Of a DNA stretch of 64,000 nucleotides, positions 15,621-23,522 are shown piece after piece. This stretch comes from an uncultured Alphaproteobacteria bacterium (GTDB lineage: Bacteria; Pseudomonadota; Alphaproteobacteria; Caulobacterales; Aquidulcibacteraceae): NCBI GenBank assembly GCA_902826335.1, contig CADEEL010000010.1, forward strand, positions 28,106-92,105, in the 5' to 3' direction. The position numbers and the translations under genes are program-made. The first letter of the stretch is position 1; the number at the start of each line of letters is the position of its first letter. The notes under the pieces are model-generated. The model saw only the letters and a program-made list of their open reading frames with translations. It ran no database searches and was not told the origin of the DNA.

Positions 15621-16673
15621 ATGGACCCCGCACAGGTCAATTCCTTCCTGGATCAGTTCCTGGCCATGGCCTCCAACGGCTTTGGGCTGATCCAGGGCGA
15701 TGTGACCTATGTGCTGAACGCGCTCATCGCGATCTCTATTGTTCTGGCCGGCATGCAATGGGCGTTAATGCAGGAGGCGCCGCTCGCGCCCTTCTTCAGG
15801 AAGGTGCTGTTCATCGGCTTCTTCGCGTTCCTCATCAACAATTGGAATGCCATCGCCACGGCCATCAATCATTCCGGCGCTCTGCTCGGGCTCCGCGCCG
15901 GGGGCTCGTCCTTAACCCTGGCCGATCTTCACAATCCGGGACGCATCGCCAGCATCGGCACGGAATTGTTTGGCCGCACCGTCGTTCTTGGTGAGGGCAT
16001 GAACATCATCACCGACTTCGTGCCGCTGATCACGATCTATGTCGCTGCGTTCTTTGTGATGATCGGCTTCTTCCTGCTCGCGCTGCAGCTCTTTGTCGTG
16101 CTGATCGCTTTCAAGCTCGGCAGTCTAGCAGCGTTCGTGGCTTTGCCATGGGGCGTGTTTAGCGGCACGGCCTGGATTGCCGAGCGCCCGCTGGGCTGGG
16201 TGGTCGGCTCCGCCGTGCGGCTTTTCGTTCTTGGCTTTGTCGCCTCCATTTCTATCACCTTCGTCAATTCGCTCCCGGCGACGCTGACACTCGATGCAGG
16301 CGGTGCGCTCAACGTGCTCCTGTTCGGTCTGACCGTGATGGCGCTCGCCTGGTTTGGACCGGTGCTGGCGAGCGAAGTGGTGCAGGGCCAACCGCATCTG
16401 TCCGGCGCCGATGCGTTCCGCGCCGGTCTCGGCGCGACCGTCATCGGCGGTGGCGCTGCGCTCGCTGGCGGTGTCGTAGCGACGCGGATGGCGATCGGTG
16501 GCGCACGTCTTATCGGCAGTGCCGGCGGCGCAATCAGCAGAGCTAAGTCAGGTGGCGGCGGAGGAGGCGGCGGCAAAGGCGGCGGCGCGCCGAAGCCCAT
16601 CAATTATTCCGGTATGCAGCCAAAACCTGCGCCACCGCCATCATCGCCATCGTCTGGGGGAAGCAATCCATGA
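15621..16673 (+). CDS. trbL: TrbL, type IV secretion inner-membrane channel protein (VirB6-like)
   Basis: 350 aa with a polytopic core: helices in ~25-75 and ~115-245 (for example LITIYVAAFFVMIGFFLLALQL). The region FVALPWGVFSGTAWIAERPLGWV is characteristic of TrbL. A Gly-rich stretch (GGGGGGGGKGGG) and a Pro/Ser tail end the protein, somewhat shorter than many TrbL. It overlaps trbF by 4 nt (ATGA). TrbL forms part of the mating-pair channel in the inner membrane. Confidence 0.92.
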   Translation: MDPAQVNSFLDQFLAMASNGFGLIQGDVTYVLNALIAISIVLAGMQWALMQEAPLAPFFRKVLFIGFFAFLINNWNAIATAINHSGALLGLRAGGSSLTLADLHNPGRIASIGTELFGRTVVLGEGMNIITDFVPLITIYVAAFFVMIGFFLLALQLFVVLIAFKLGSLAAFVALPWGVFSGTAWIAERPLGWVVGSAVRLFVLGFVASISITFVNSLPATLTLDAGGALNVLLFGLTVMALAWFGPVLASEVVQGQPHLSGADAFRAGLGATVIGGGAALAGGVVATRMAIGGARLIGSAGGAISRAKSGGGGGGGGKGGGAPKPINYSGMQPKPAPPPSSPSSGGSNP

Positions 16674-17353
16674 AGACGCCATTCACGGCGCCTGCACAAT
16701 CCTACGCAGGAGAAGAAGGTGACACGCCTTACAAGCGCGCGCGTCAGGAATGGGATCGGCGCATGGGCGCGGCGGTCATTTCGGCGCGCGCGTGGCGGAT
16801 GATGGCGATCGCCGGTCTGGCGCTATCGGCAGGTCTAGCCCTCGCGCTGACCGTCGTCGCGCTTCAGCAGCGCACCTTCGTTCATGTCGTCGAAGTGAGT
16901 CCGGAAGGGCAGGTCATGAATGTGCGCGCCGCCAGCGGCGACTGGCGGCCCAATGATGCGCAGACCGCTTATCATCTGGGACGGTTTGTGCGTCTTGTGC
17001 GCGGTCTCCCAACCGACGGCGTGGTGCTGCGCGAGAATTGGCTTGAGGCTTACAAGTTCCTAACGCCGCAAGCCGCCGCGCAACTGACCGAAATCGCGCG
17101 CCAAGACGACCCCTTTCTCAGTCTCGGTCGTATCGGACGGACAGTTCATATCCGCTCCATCATCCAGCGCTCGGATCATGCCTGGGAAGTGTCCTGGATC
17201 GAGCGTGAGACCAACGCCACCGGATCGCCGGACGGGCAGGCCTATTCAGGCGTGTTCACCGTCACGACCCGGGCGCCGCGAACCGCCGACGAGATCGCGA
17301 ACAATCCGCTCGGTCTTTGGATTTCTGAATTCTCCTGGAGCCGTGTGCGATGA
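16670..17353 (+). CDS. trbF: TrbF, type IV secretion subunit (VirB8-like)
   Basis: 227 aa: a cytoplasmic N-terminus with TPYKRARQEWDRRMG, one transmembrane helix (~45-65, MMAIAGLALSAGLALALTVV) and a periplasmic VirB8-type domain ending in NPLGLWISEFSW. The motif HVVEVSPEGQ is usual for TrbF. Coupled to trbL and trbG by 4-nt overlaps. Assembly core of the conjugative pore; by itself not functional without the missing ATPases. Confidence 0.92.
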   Translation: MKTPFTAPAQSYAGEEGDTPYKRARQEWDRRMGAAVISARAWRMMAIAGLALSAGLALALTVVALQQRTFVHVVEVSPEGQVMNVRAASGDWRPNDAQTAYHLGRFVRLVRGLPTDGVVLRENWLEAYKFLTPQAAAQLTEIARQDDPFLSLGRIGRTVHIRSIIQRSDHAWEVSWIERETNATGSPDGQAYSGVFTVTTRAPRTADEIANNPLGLWISEFSWSRVR

Positions 17354-18231
17354 GAATTGCATCAATGCTCGCCGTGGCTGCTTTCGTCGCCATGGCCGAA
17401 GCGCCACCGATGGCGTTCGCGCAGGAGGCGCAGAGCCAATGTCCGGCAATCAACGCTAGCGCGCCGCAAGCCGCCGCGTCTCGGCGGGGACGCGCGCAAT
17501 CGTCAGTGGAGCTGCTCGCCGCCGCCAACGGCGCCGCGCGCCAAAGGCCGGACAGAGAGAGCTTCGCGCAGGCGCGCCAGATCTACACCTACGCGCCCGG
17601 CGCCATCTATGAACTCTACGCCAATCCCAATTTCATCTCCGCGATCCTACTGGAGCCGGGCGAAACGCTGAACGATGTCGCTGCAGGCGATACGGCGCGC
17701 TGGATGGTGACCGAAGCGCAGGCGGAAGCCGAAGTAGACGGACGCACGATTGTGCTCGTGAAGCCGCAAGCCGCAAATCTGCGAACCAACATTGTGCTCG
17801 TGACCAGCCGCCGCACCTACACGATCGAAGCGGTGGCGCAATCGGGGCAGACGTATTCTACCGAGATCGCCTGGTGTTATCCCGAGCGCGCCGCGCCAAG
17901 CGCGAATGTGAACGACCTCAATTTCAGCTACCGCATCCGCACCACGCGAGGGTCAAGACCCGTCTGGCTACCAACGCGCGTCTTCGACGATGGGCGACGC
18001 ACCTGGATTGAGATGCCGTCGCAAGCATCCTCTACAGATTTACCGCCTCTGTTCGTCATCACGGGCGAGGGCGTTGAGCTGGTGAATTATCGACTGCAAG
18101 GCGATCGCTACATGGTCGATCGTGTGTTCGACGTCGCTGAGCTTCGGCTCGGGACGCGATCGCCGATCATCGTGCGGCTTGAACGTGAGAGGCATGAAGC
18201 GCCGCCCGCGCGCCGGATCGGGAGGCCCTGA
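17350..18231 (+). CDS. trbG: TrbG, type IV secretion core protein (VirB9-like)
   Basis: 293 aa with signal peptide (SMLAVAAFVAMAEAPPMAFAQ). The VirB9-like parts are clear: YTYAPGAIYELYANPNFISAILLEPGE near residue 80, then NLNFSYRIRTTRGSRP-type NDLNFSYRI and PTRVFDDGRRTWIEMP, and LVNYRLQGDRYMVDRVFDVAELRLG at the C-terminus. Forms the periplasmic/outer-membrane ring with TrbI. One-base stop/start overlap with trbI. Confidence 0.93.
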   Translation: MRIASMLAVAAFVAMAEAPPMAFAQEAQSQCPAINASAPQAAASRRGRAQSSVELLAAANGAARQRPDRESFAQARQIYTYAPGAIYELYANPNFISAILLEPGETLNDVAAGDTARWMVTEAQAEAEVDGRTIVLVKPQAANLRTNIVLVTSRRTYTIEAVAQSGQTYSTEIAWCYPERAAPSANVNDLNFSYRIRTTRGSRPVWLPTRVFDDGRRTWIEMPSQASSTDLPPLFVITGEGVELVNYRLQGDRYMVDRVFDVAELRLGTRSPIIVRLERERHEAPPARRIGRP

Positions 18232-19310
18232 TGAGCACTTTGGCATCAGCGCCGACGCCGGGGCCGGACCTCTCCATCCGCGCGCGTGCGCCAAGTCCGC
18301 GCCGTCTGTCGCGCAAGGTCTTGCTTGCCGGCGCGATAGCCGCAGCGTCCGTCGTCACGCTGGCGCTGTTTTACGGATTGAGCGATCGGCCGCGCCGCAA
18401 CGCGGCGGAGGCCGGGGCCGTCGCCGCTGCGGGCGGTCCTCCGGAATCCATCAGCAATGCCGCAAGCCAGTATGTGGCGACTGATCTGCCTGGGGGGCGG
18501 CTTGATCCGCCGCAGGACATTGTCTGGGGCGATCACCCGCCGCCACAGCCAGCCGAACTGTCGCCGCCGCAAGACGCAAGCTGGCGTGGCGGCGGCGCAA
18601 ATCCTGGCGCGTCTCCCGCCGCCGCGCCTGATCCGCAAACGCTTGCCCGCGCCTCGCCGATCATCTTTGCCGGCCGCGATGAGGCGCCGGGCGTTGCGCG
18701 CGAAGACGAGGCGCGGCTGGACTCCCGTCTGGTGCCGCCGCGATCCCGCTATGAAGTTATTGCAGGCTCGGTGATCCCTGCCGCGCTGGTGACAGCCCTG
18801 AACTCCGATCTGCCGGGGAGCGTCATCGCTCAGGTTACTTCGAATGTGTATGACAGCGTCAGCGGCGAGTATCTGCTCATCCCGCAGGGATCGCGGCTGA
18901 TCGGCGAATATCGCTCCTCGCCATCCTATGGTGATCGCAGACTGCTGCTCACCTGGAACCGGCTCATCTTTCCGAACGGCTGGTCGATCAGTCTGCGTGG
19001 CATGCAAGGCGCTGATCCATCCGGCGCCTCGGGGTTGCGCGACCAGACCGATAATCATCTGGGGCGTCTGGCTGGCGCCGTTGGGCTTTCCGCGATCGTG
19101 AGCGTCGTCGCCGACAACGCCCAAAACGACAATGCGGACAGCTTTGGTCAGAGCGTCGGCGATGCTGCCGCCGCGGAGGCCGCGCGCACGGGCGGAAGGA
19201 TCATCGACCGCGAACTGCAGGTGCGTCCCACCCTCCGGGTGCGCGCGGGCGCTTCGGTCCGCGTGCTCGTCACCCGCGACATCCAGCTGAGGCCGTATCG
19301 GGTCCAATGA
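18231..19310 (+). CDS. trbI: TrbI, type IV secretion core protein (VirB10-like)
   Basis: 359 aa: short cytoplasmic N-terminus, one transmembrane helix (~28-45, VLLAGAIAAASVVTLALFYG), a Pro-rich periplasmic linker and the VirB10 C-terminal domain with AGSVIPAALVTALNSDLPG, IPQGSRLIGEYRS, RLIFPNGWSISL and RVLVTRDIQLRPY. It overlaps the DUF2274 gene by 4 nt. Well preserved, so decay of this element is recent or the genes are retained for another reason. Confidence 0.93.
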   Translation: MSTLASAPTPGPDLSIRARAPSPRRLSRKVLLAGAIAAASVVTLALFYGLSDRPRRNAAEAGAVAAAGGPPESISNAASQYVATDLPGGRLDPPQDIVWGDHPPPQPAELSPPQDASWRGGGANPGASPAAAPDPQTLARASPIIFAGRDEAPGVAREDEARLDSRLVPPRSRYEVIAGSVIPAALVTALNSDLPGSVIAQVTSNVYDSVSGEYLLIPQGSRLIGEYRSSPSYGDRRLLLTWNRLIFPNGWSISLRGMQGADPSGASGLRDQTDNHLGRLAGAVGLSAIVSVVADNAQNDNADSFGQSVGDAAAAEAARTGGRIIDRELQVRPTLRVRAGASVRVLVTRDIQLRPYRVQ

Positions 19311-19624
19311 AGTTTCCCAAAGACCTCGTGCCGCAAAAGGTGATCGCTGAGGATCTTTGCGTGAGCCTGGTAACCCTCTGGCGCGCGCGCCAGAGCGGCA
19401 TCCCGGGGTTTCCCGCCCCGGTCATTTTCCGGAACATGGTGTTTTGGCGAAAGGCTGATTTGAACCAGCTTGAAGACGCGCTGCTGAAGTTTGAGGGGCG
19501 AGGGCGATTTGAGGAGCGCCGCGAACGATCGGAGCGGATCGCCAAGCTTGCCAAGGCGCAGCCCCAGCCCAAACGCGTAAAGCGCCCTCGCCGGACAGAC
19601 GAGCGGCAACGCGACCTCTTCTAA
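19307..19624 (+). CDS. DUF2274 protein following trbI
   Basis: 105 aa. Starts MKFPKDLVPQKVIAEDLCVS with a probable DNA-binding helix-turn-helix-like core (SLVTLWRARQSGIPGFPAP) and a basic C-terminal tail (KAQPQPKRVKRPRRTDERQR). Small proteins at this position after trbI are annotated DUF2274 in many integrative elements; this one also looks like an AlpA/excisionase-type fold. Role unknown. Two hairpins follow within the second repeat copy. Confidence 0.6.
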   Translation: MKFPKDLVPQKVIAEDLCVSLVTLWRARQSGIPGFPAPVIFRNMVFWRKADLNQLEDALLKFEGRGRFEERRERSERIAKLAKAQPQPKRVKRPRRTDERQRDLF

Positions 19625-19638
19625 AGCCCGATGCTCCG

Positions 19639-19786
19639 TGTTCGACCTCTGCCCGAGTAGGGCGTGAGGTCGAACGAGACATGGGACGCGCTCCGCGTCC
19701 CGACCCTTCCGGTCCGCCATCGCGCGCAAGCCAGCGTCCAGGGCGAAGAGCCGAAGGCGTCCCTTGACGGTGGCGAGCACGATGGC
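19639..19786. repeat. Decayed ~145-bp non-coding module, copy 2 (right of trb remnant)
   Basis: Counterpart of 14435-14576 with the same landmarks and spacing: TGTTCG, GCGTCCCGAC (19695-19704), 11-nt gap, GCCATCGCGCGC (from 19716), CCTTGACG and GAGCACGATGGC (ending 19786). In this copy two hairpins are intact: GTTCGACCTC (19640-19649) with GAGGTCGAAC (19666-19675), and GGGACGCG (19683-19690) with CGCGTCCC (19694-19701); the first probably terminates trb transcription. Confidence 0.75.
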
Positions 19787-20091
19787 TGTGGAATAGGGCC
19801 TGATCGAACCATTGCGTCAGGGGCAAACGTGGTATCGTCAATAACGCTCCATGAAAGTGCAAATTGCTAAGTCACTTTGCGATGAAAAAGCAGGGGGGCG
19901 ACGTGAGCATTTTCGATTGACGGCGCGCTTGACGGCGCACCCGCAAATGTCGCTAGCTCACCGAGCGAAGGCGAAAGGTGGCGCTAGATTGATAGAGAAT
20001 TGAGTGGGAGTAGTCCCGCCCGCATCCAAGCGGCGCGTGCGCGGCGACTAAGGTCCGTTGTGCCCTTGTCGATGGACTGGAGGATGCGCGG
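19787..20091. other. Intergenic region between trb remnant and ECF cassettes
   Basis: About 300 nt without a supported gene. It contains two short tandem TTGACGGCGC units (~19916-19940). It should hold the right edge of the former mobile element and the promoter of the 20092 gene, but I see no clear attachment-site repeat. Confidence 0.4.
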
Positions 20092-20541
20092 ATGACGCTT
20101 GTAGAATTGTGGCGCGAGTATTGGTGGATGATTTTCCCGATCGCGGGCTTGGGGTTTGGCTTTCTCGGCATGCTGGGCGATCAGCGTCGCCAGGAGCGGG
20201 CGCTCGATATTCTCCGCACCTATGCGGAACAGGGCAAAGAGCCGCCGCCCGAACTTCTGCGTGCGCTGTCCCGCGCGGGGGGTGAGGACACGGGCGGCGC
20301 CCTCGGGCTTAATTGGGCCGCGAGCCCTGACGAGGCGCGCGACCACGCCGCGCGTACGCTCTGGGGACGCTTCTTTCTGTTCGCGGCCTTGGCAGCGGGA
20401 TTTGCGGTCGGCGCGGGCGTGCAATGGAGTGAAAATTCTAATGCGCCGACGGCGTTCCTGATTGTCACCGTGGTGATGAGCATCATGGCCGTGGGTTCAT
20501 TTGTTCTGGCGATTTCGGCTGGCTTTCGCGGCAGGAAATGA
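20092..20541 (+). CDS. DUF6249-like membrane protein, ECF cassette 1
   Basis: 149 aa. One N-terminal helix (~12-30), a soluble segment with RQERALDILRTYAEQGKEPPPELLRAL, and two C-terminal helices (~92-112 and ~122-143). The middle segment and topology match the product of 21464-21874, so both are paralogues. It overlaps the following sigma-factor gene by 4 nt. Similar proteins co-occur with ECF sigma factors; a role in signalling to them is inferred, not shown. Confidence 0.7.
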   Translation: MTLVELWREYWWMIFPIAGLGFGFLGMLGDQRRQERALDILRTYAEQGKEPPPELLRALSRAGGEDTGGALGLNWAASPDEARDHAARTLWGRFFLFAALAAGFAVGAGVQWSENSNAPTAFLIVTVVMSIMAVGSFVLAISAGFRGRK

Positions 20542-21086
20542 GCGCGGACGGGGACGCGGCGCTGATCGCGGCGGCGCGGCGGGGCGACCGGGCGGCGTTT
20601 GGACGTCTCGTGGCCGCGCACCAGCAGGCGGTGCGCGGCTTCTTGCGTCGGGCGGGCGGGGACGCCAGCGAGGCCGACGATCTGGCCCAGGAGACATTTA
20701 TCGCCGCCTGGACGCGCCTCGATCAATTCCGCGGCCAGGCGAGTTTCCGATCCTGGCTGTGCGGGATCGGCTGGCGCAAGCTTCAAGGCGCCCGTCGTAC
20801 GCTCCAGCGCAGCCGCGCGCGCGACGGAGCGTACCTGCGCGATGTCGCGCCGATGAACGACGATGGCCTCGATCCGGCGACGCGCCTTACGCTCACGCGC
20901 GCCATGGAGGCGCTGCCGCTCGATCAGAGGGCGTGCGTGGCGCTGTGTTTGGGGGCCGGTATGAGCCACGGCGAGGCTGCGGCGGCGCTTGAATTGCCGC
21001 AGGGAACGGTGAAGTCTCACGTAGCGCGCGGTCGGGCGCGCCTGCATGCGGCGCTGGGCGGGAACGAAGGAGGTGGCGATGTCTGA
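20538..21086 (+). CDS. ECF sigma factor, cassette 1
   Basis: 182 aa. Sigma2 at ~18-85 (AFGRLVAAHQQAVRGFLRRA, DLAQETFIAAWTRLDQF) and sigma4 at ~125-178 (SHGEAAAALELPQGTVKSHV). It is coupled to the upstream membrane protein (4-nt overlap) and to the downstream small membrane protein (8-nt overlap), so the three products are made together. Target promoters unknown. Confidence 0.88.
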   Translation: MSADGDAALIAAARRGDRAAFGRLVAAHQQAVRGFLRRAGGDASEADDLAQETFIAAWTRLDQFRGQASFRSWLCGIGWRKLQGARRTLQRSRARDGAYLRDVAPMNDDGLDPATRLTLTRAMEALPLDQRACVALCLGAGMSHGEAAAALELPQGTVKSHVARGRARLHAALGGNEGGGDV

Positions 21087-21363
21087 TCTCGACCCGCGCC
21101 TAGGGGCGTATTTCGCGGCCCATGAGCCGCCCGCGCGCGATCCGCTGTTCGTGAACGAGACGCTGGTGCGGCTTGGTCAACGCCGGCCCTGGCGCGTCCC
21201 GCTGGCGTGGATGGGGGCTGGCGCCGCAGCGAGCGTTGGGCTCATGGCCGTGGGGCCGCTGGCGGGGCCTGTGCTCGGGCTGATCGGGCCGCTGGCCGCG
21301 CCCGCAGCCCTCATCTGGAGTGCTTTCATGTTCGCCCGGCGCTTGGGATGGGCGCGGGTCTAG
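21079..21363 (+). CDS. Small membrane protein, possible anti-sigma, cassette 1
   Basis: 94 aa from ATG 21079, with GGAGGTG just upstream. A ~45-residue cytoplasmic N-terminus (LGAYFAAHEPPARDPLFVNE) precedes two hydrophobic segments (~45-62 and ~68-85). The N-terminal pattern (acidic helix, PP, F, R) resembles the product of 22470-22850. Position and topology suggest an anti-sigma factor for the adjacent ECF sigma. Confidence 0.65.
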   Translation: MSDLDPRLGAYFAAHEPPARDPLFVNETLVRLGQRRPWRVPLAWMGAGAAASVGLMAVGPLAGPVLGLIGPLAAPAALIWSAFMFARRLGWARV

Positions 21364-21463
21364 CGCGCCGGGCGAGGCTGGACGCATCCGAATTACGCCC
21401 TCCGCGCATCTTTAAATGTGACAAGAGAGGGGCGCTGGGGCCCCCAAGGCGTGGAGAAGCAAT

Positions 21464-21874
21464 ATGGACGGCGCTGAAGTACTGATCCCATTGGTTTTTT
21501 TCGGCTTCCTGGGGGCCGTCATCATCGTTCCGATCTGGCTGCGCGAGCGCACCCGCCAATCGGCCCACAAGATTGTCCGCGACGCCATCGCCCGGGGCGA
21601 GAAGCTGGACCCCGACATGCTGGCCCGCCTCTCGGACCCGCCGCGTCCGGCCCAGCCCGACCGGGCCCGCCGCTCCCTCGGCAGCGCGGTGATCATGATC
21701 GCCCTGGCTGCGGCGCTCGGCGGATCGGCCTTCGTCCAAGGCGAATTGCACGGCGGCATGATGACGGGCGCGACCATCCTGGGCGCTCTGGGGCTCGCCT
21801 TCCTGATCCTCGCGATCATCGACTATGGTTCAAAAGGACGCGACAGCGCATCCCAACCGCCTGTCAATTCGTGA
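21464..21874 (+). CDS. DUF6249-like membrane protein, ECF cassette 2
   Basis: 136 aa. N-terminal helix (~5-24, VLIPLVFFGFLGAVIIVPIW), soluble segment RTRQSAHKIVRDAIARGEKLDPDMLARL, two C-terminal helices (~72-92, ~102-122). Paralogue of 20092-20541: compare ALDILRTYAEQGKEPPPELL with AHKIVRDAIARGEKLDPDML. Eight nt before the second sigma-factor gene. Confidence 0.72.
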   Translation: MDGAEVLIPLVFFGFLGAVIIVPIWLRERTRQSAHKIVRDAIARGEKLDPDMLARLSDPPRPAQPDRARRSLGSAVIMIALAAALGGSAFVQGELHGGMMTGATILGALGLAFLILAIIDYGSKGRDSASQPPVNS

Positions 21875-21882
21875 GGTGAAAC

Positions 21883-22440
21883 GTGGCGCGGGGGCTCGTC
21901 GAACCGGCTCAAGCCAGCGAAGCGGCCCTGATCCTTGCAGCGCAAGCCCGGGATCAGGCCGCCTTCTCTGAACTGGTGCGCCGCCGCCAGGGCTGGGCCC
22001 GCGCGCTGCTGCGCCGGATGTGCCGCAACGACGCCGAAGCCGATGATCTCGCTCAGGAGGCCTTTATGAAAGCGTGGGAGCGACTGTCCGATCTGGAGAC
22101 GCCCGCCGCCTTCGCGGGCTGGTTCCGGCGGATCAGCGTAACGACGTTCCTGATGGCCAAGCGCAAGCAGCGGGCCGTGTTCGAGACTTTGGACGATGGC
22201 ATGGAGCTGGCTGGGGACGATCCGCTGCCCGACTCCGCCGCCGGCGCCCGCATCGATCTACAACGGGCGTTGGCCCGCCTCAGCGACGGGGAGCGGCTGT
22301 GTGTGACGCTGAACCACGGAGAAGGGCTCAGCCATTCCGAGATCGTGGACATGACGGGCCTTCCGCTCGGCACGGTTAAATCCCACGTTCAGAGAGGAAC
22401 TGAGAAACTGCGCAAACTTCTATCGCCGGTGGCCGCGTGA
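21883..22440 (+). CDS. ECF sigma factor, cassette 2
   Basis: 185 aa; GTG start at 21883 with GAGGTG upstream. Sigma2 ~25-95 (AFSELVRRRQGWARALLRRM, DLAQEAFMKAWERLSDLE), sigma4 ~130-182 (LSHSEIVDMTGLPLGTVKSH). It overlaps the stretch before the downstream gene and is clearly related to the sigma factor of cassette 1, though well diverged, so the two probably recognise different promoters. Confidence 0.88.
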   Translation: MARGLVEPAQASEAALILAAQARDQAAFSELVRRRQGWARALLRRMCRNDAEADDLAQEAFMKAWERLSDLETPAAFAGWFRRISVTTFLMAKRKQRAVFETLDDGMELAGDDPLPDSAAGARIDLQRALARLSDGERLCVTLNHGEGLSHSEIVDMTGLPLGTVKSHVQRGTEKLRKLLSPVAA

Positions 22441-22469
22441 TGGGTTATGATTTGGGTGGGAGAGGTCCC

Positions 22470-22850
22470 ATGAACGATGATTTCAACGCCGATCTGAAGC
22501 GGGCCTTCGCTGGCCTCGAAGATCCGCCGGACGCCGGCTTCACCGCTGCGGTGACGCACCGTGTGGCCGGGCGTGAGCGGGCCTTGGCCGCGCGCGGCTG
22601 GCTGAACAACGCCGCTTATGCGGTGGCCGGTGGGGCGCTGGCTTATGCGCTGGCCTCCTATATTCCCGCACTCGCCTCGTCCCTGGCGCCGAGCGTCGTC
22701 GAACAGGTCGCGCGGGTGAGCGATCTTTATGGCGGCTTCGCCGGCGGTTTGCGGCAGGCGACGGCGTCGACCATTCTGCCGCTCATCGTCATGCTCGGCG
22801 CGCTGGCCGGCGTTGGCGGCGTGGCGGTGGCCCGCACGGTGGCCGATTAA
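22470..22850 (+). CDS. Small membrane protein, possible anti-sigma, cassette 2
   Basis: 126 aa from ATG 22470 (GGGAGAGG upstream; a longer form from 22437 is possible). Cytoplasmic N-terminus ADLKRAFAGLEDPPDAGFTA, then hydrophobic segments at ~52-72 and ~102-120. Equivalent of the third gene of cassette 1. Anti-sigma role is inferred from gene order. Confidence 0.65.
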   Translation: MNDDFNADLKRAFAGLEDPPDAGFTAAVTHRVAGRERALAARGWLNNAAYAVAGGALAYALASYIPALASSLAPSVVEQVARVSDLYGGFAGGLRQATASTILPLIVMLGALAGVGGVAVARTVAD

Positions 22851-22997
22851 GTAGCCGAACGCAGCGACGCTCTGAGTTTTGCGCTTATGATTTGTTCAAG
22901 AAGCCATAAGGCGAATACCAAAGACGAAGTGAACCGACCGAGACGATGGCCTCAATGCGAGCGCTTCAAATGTCTCACGAGGGAAACCCGCACGGAT

Positions 22998-23414
22998 ATG
23001 AACGCAGGCGCTTTTGAGCGGGCGTTAGAGAAGGTCGTCCCCCAAAAGAAGCCAAATCTGCTGAGACTTGCGTTTGCTGTATTTGCGGCGTCGTTCGTCG
23101 CCGGTCGAGCCATGGCGCAATCGAGTGTGCCTGGCGGCTTCTACGCTTACGGCTACGGCGGCGGAATTAGTTGCGCGACTTGGCTATCCTCGCCATCCTC
23201 CGAGCAAACTGGACGTGAGTGGCTGTTGGGATACTGGACTGGCATGAACGCAGCCGCTGCTAGGGGAGGCTCGCATAATGGCGGCGTAGGCGAAAGCACG
23301 GATGTAAACGGGATCGTCGGCGAGGTTCGTTTGGTGTGCGAGCAAGAACCCTCAAGGTCTCTGATCGCTGCGACACAAGACGTGTTTCTTCGCTTTCGAC
23401 GCGAAGGCCGTTAG
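22998..23414 (+). CDS. Small exported protein, HdeA-like
   Basis: 138 aa from ATG 22998. A signal peptide ends at AMAQ near residue 40. The mature part has GISCATWLSSPSSEQTGREW, WLLGYWTGMN, a D/NGIVGEVRLVC segment and a final amphipathic helix (SLIAATQDVFLRF): two Cys and the spacing seen in HdeA-like small periplasmic proteins. I do not recognise a specific function. A 9-bp imperfect hairpin follows. Confidence 0.6.
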   Translation: MNAGAFERALEKVVPQKKPNLLRLAFAVFAASFVAGRAMAQSSVPGGFYAYGYGGGISCATWLSSPSSEQTGREWLLGYWTGMNAAAARGGSHNGGVGESTDVNGIVGEVRLVCEQEPSRSLIAATQDVFLRFRREGR

Positions 23415-23416
23415 CC

Positions 23417-23449
23417 CACCCAAGGCGTACCCACGTCTTGGCCTGGGTG
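23417..23449 (+). terminator. Possible terminator after the HdeA-like gene
   Basis: CACCCAAGGC (23417-23426) pairs with GCCTGGGTG (23441-23449) with one bulged A; a weak T/A tract follows (TTAAATTTGA). It begins 2 nt after the stop codon. Confidence 0.4.
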
Positions 23450-23522
23450 CTTAAATTTGATATCGGCGCAGGCGATTAACTGAGCGATGGCGCGAAGTGC
23501 TGCCCTGGGCTATGGCCAAGCC

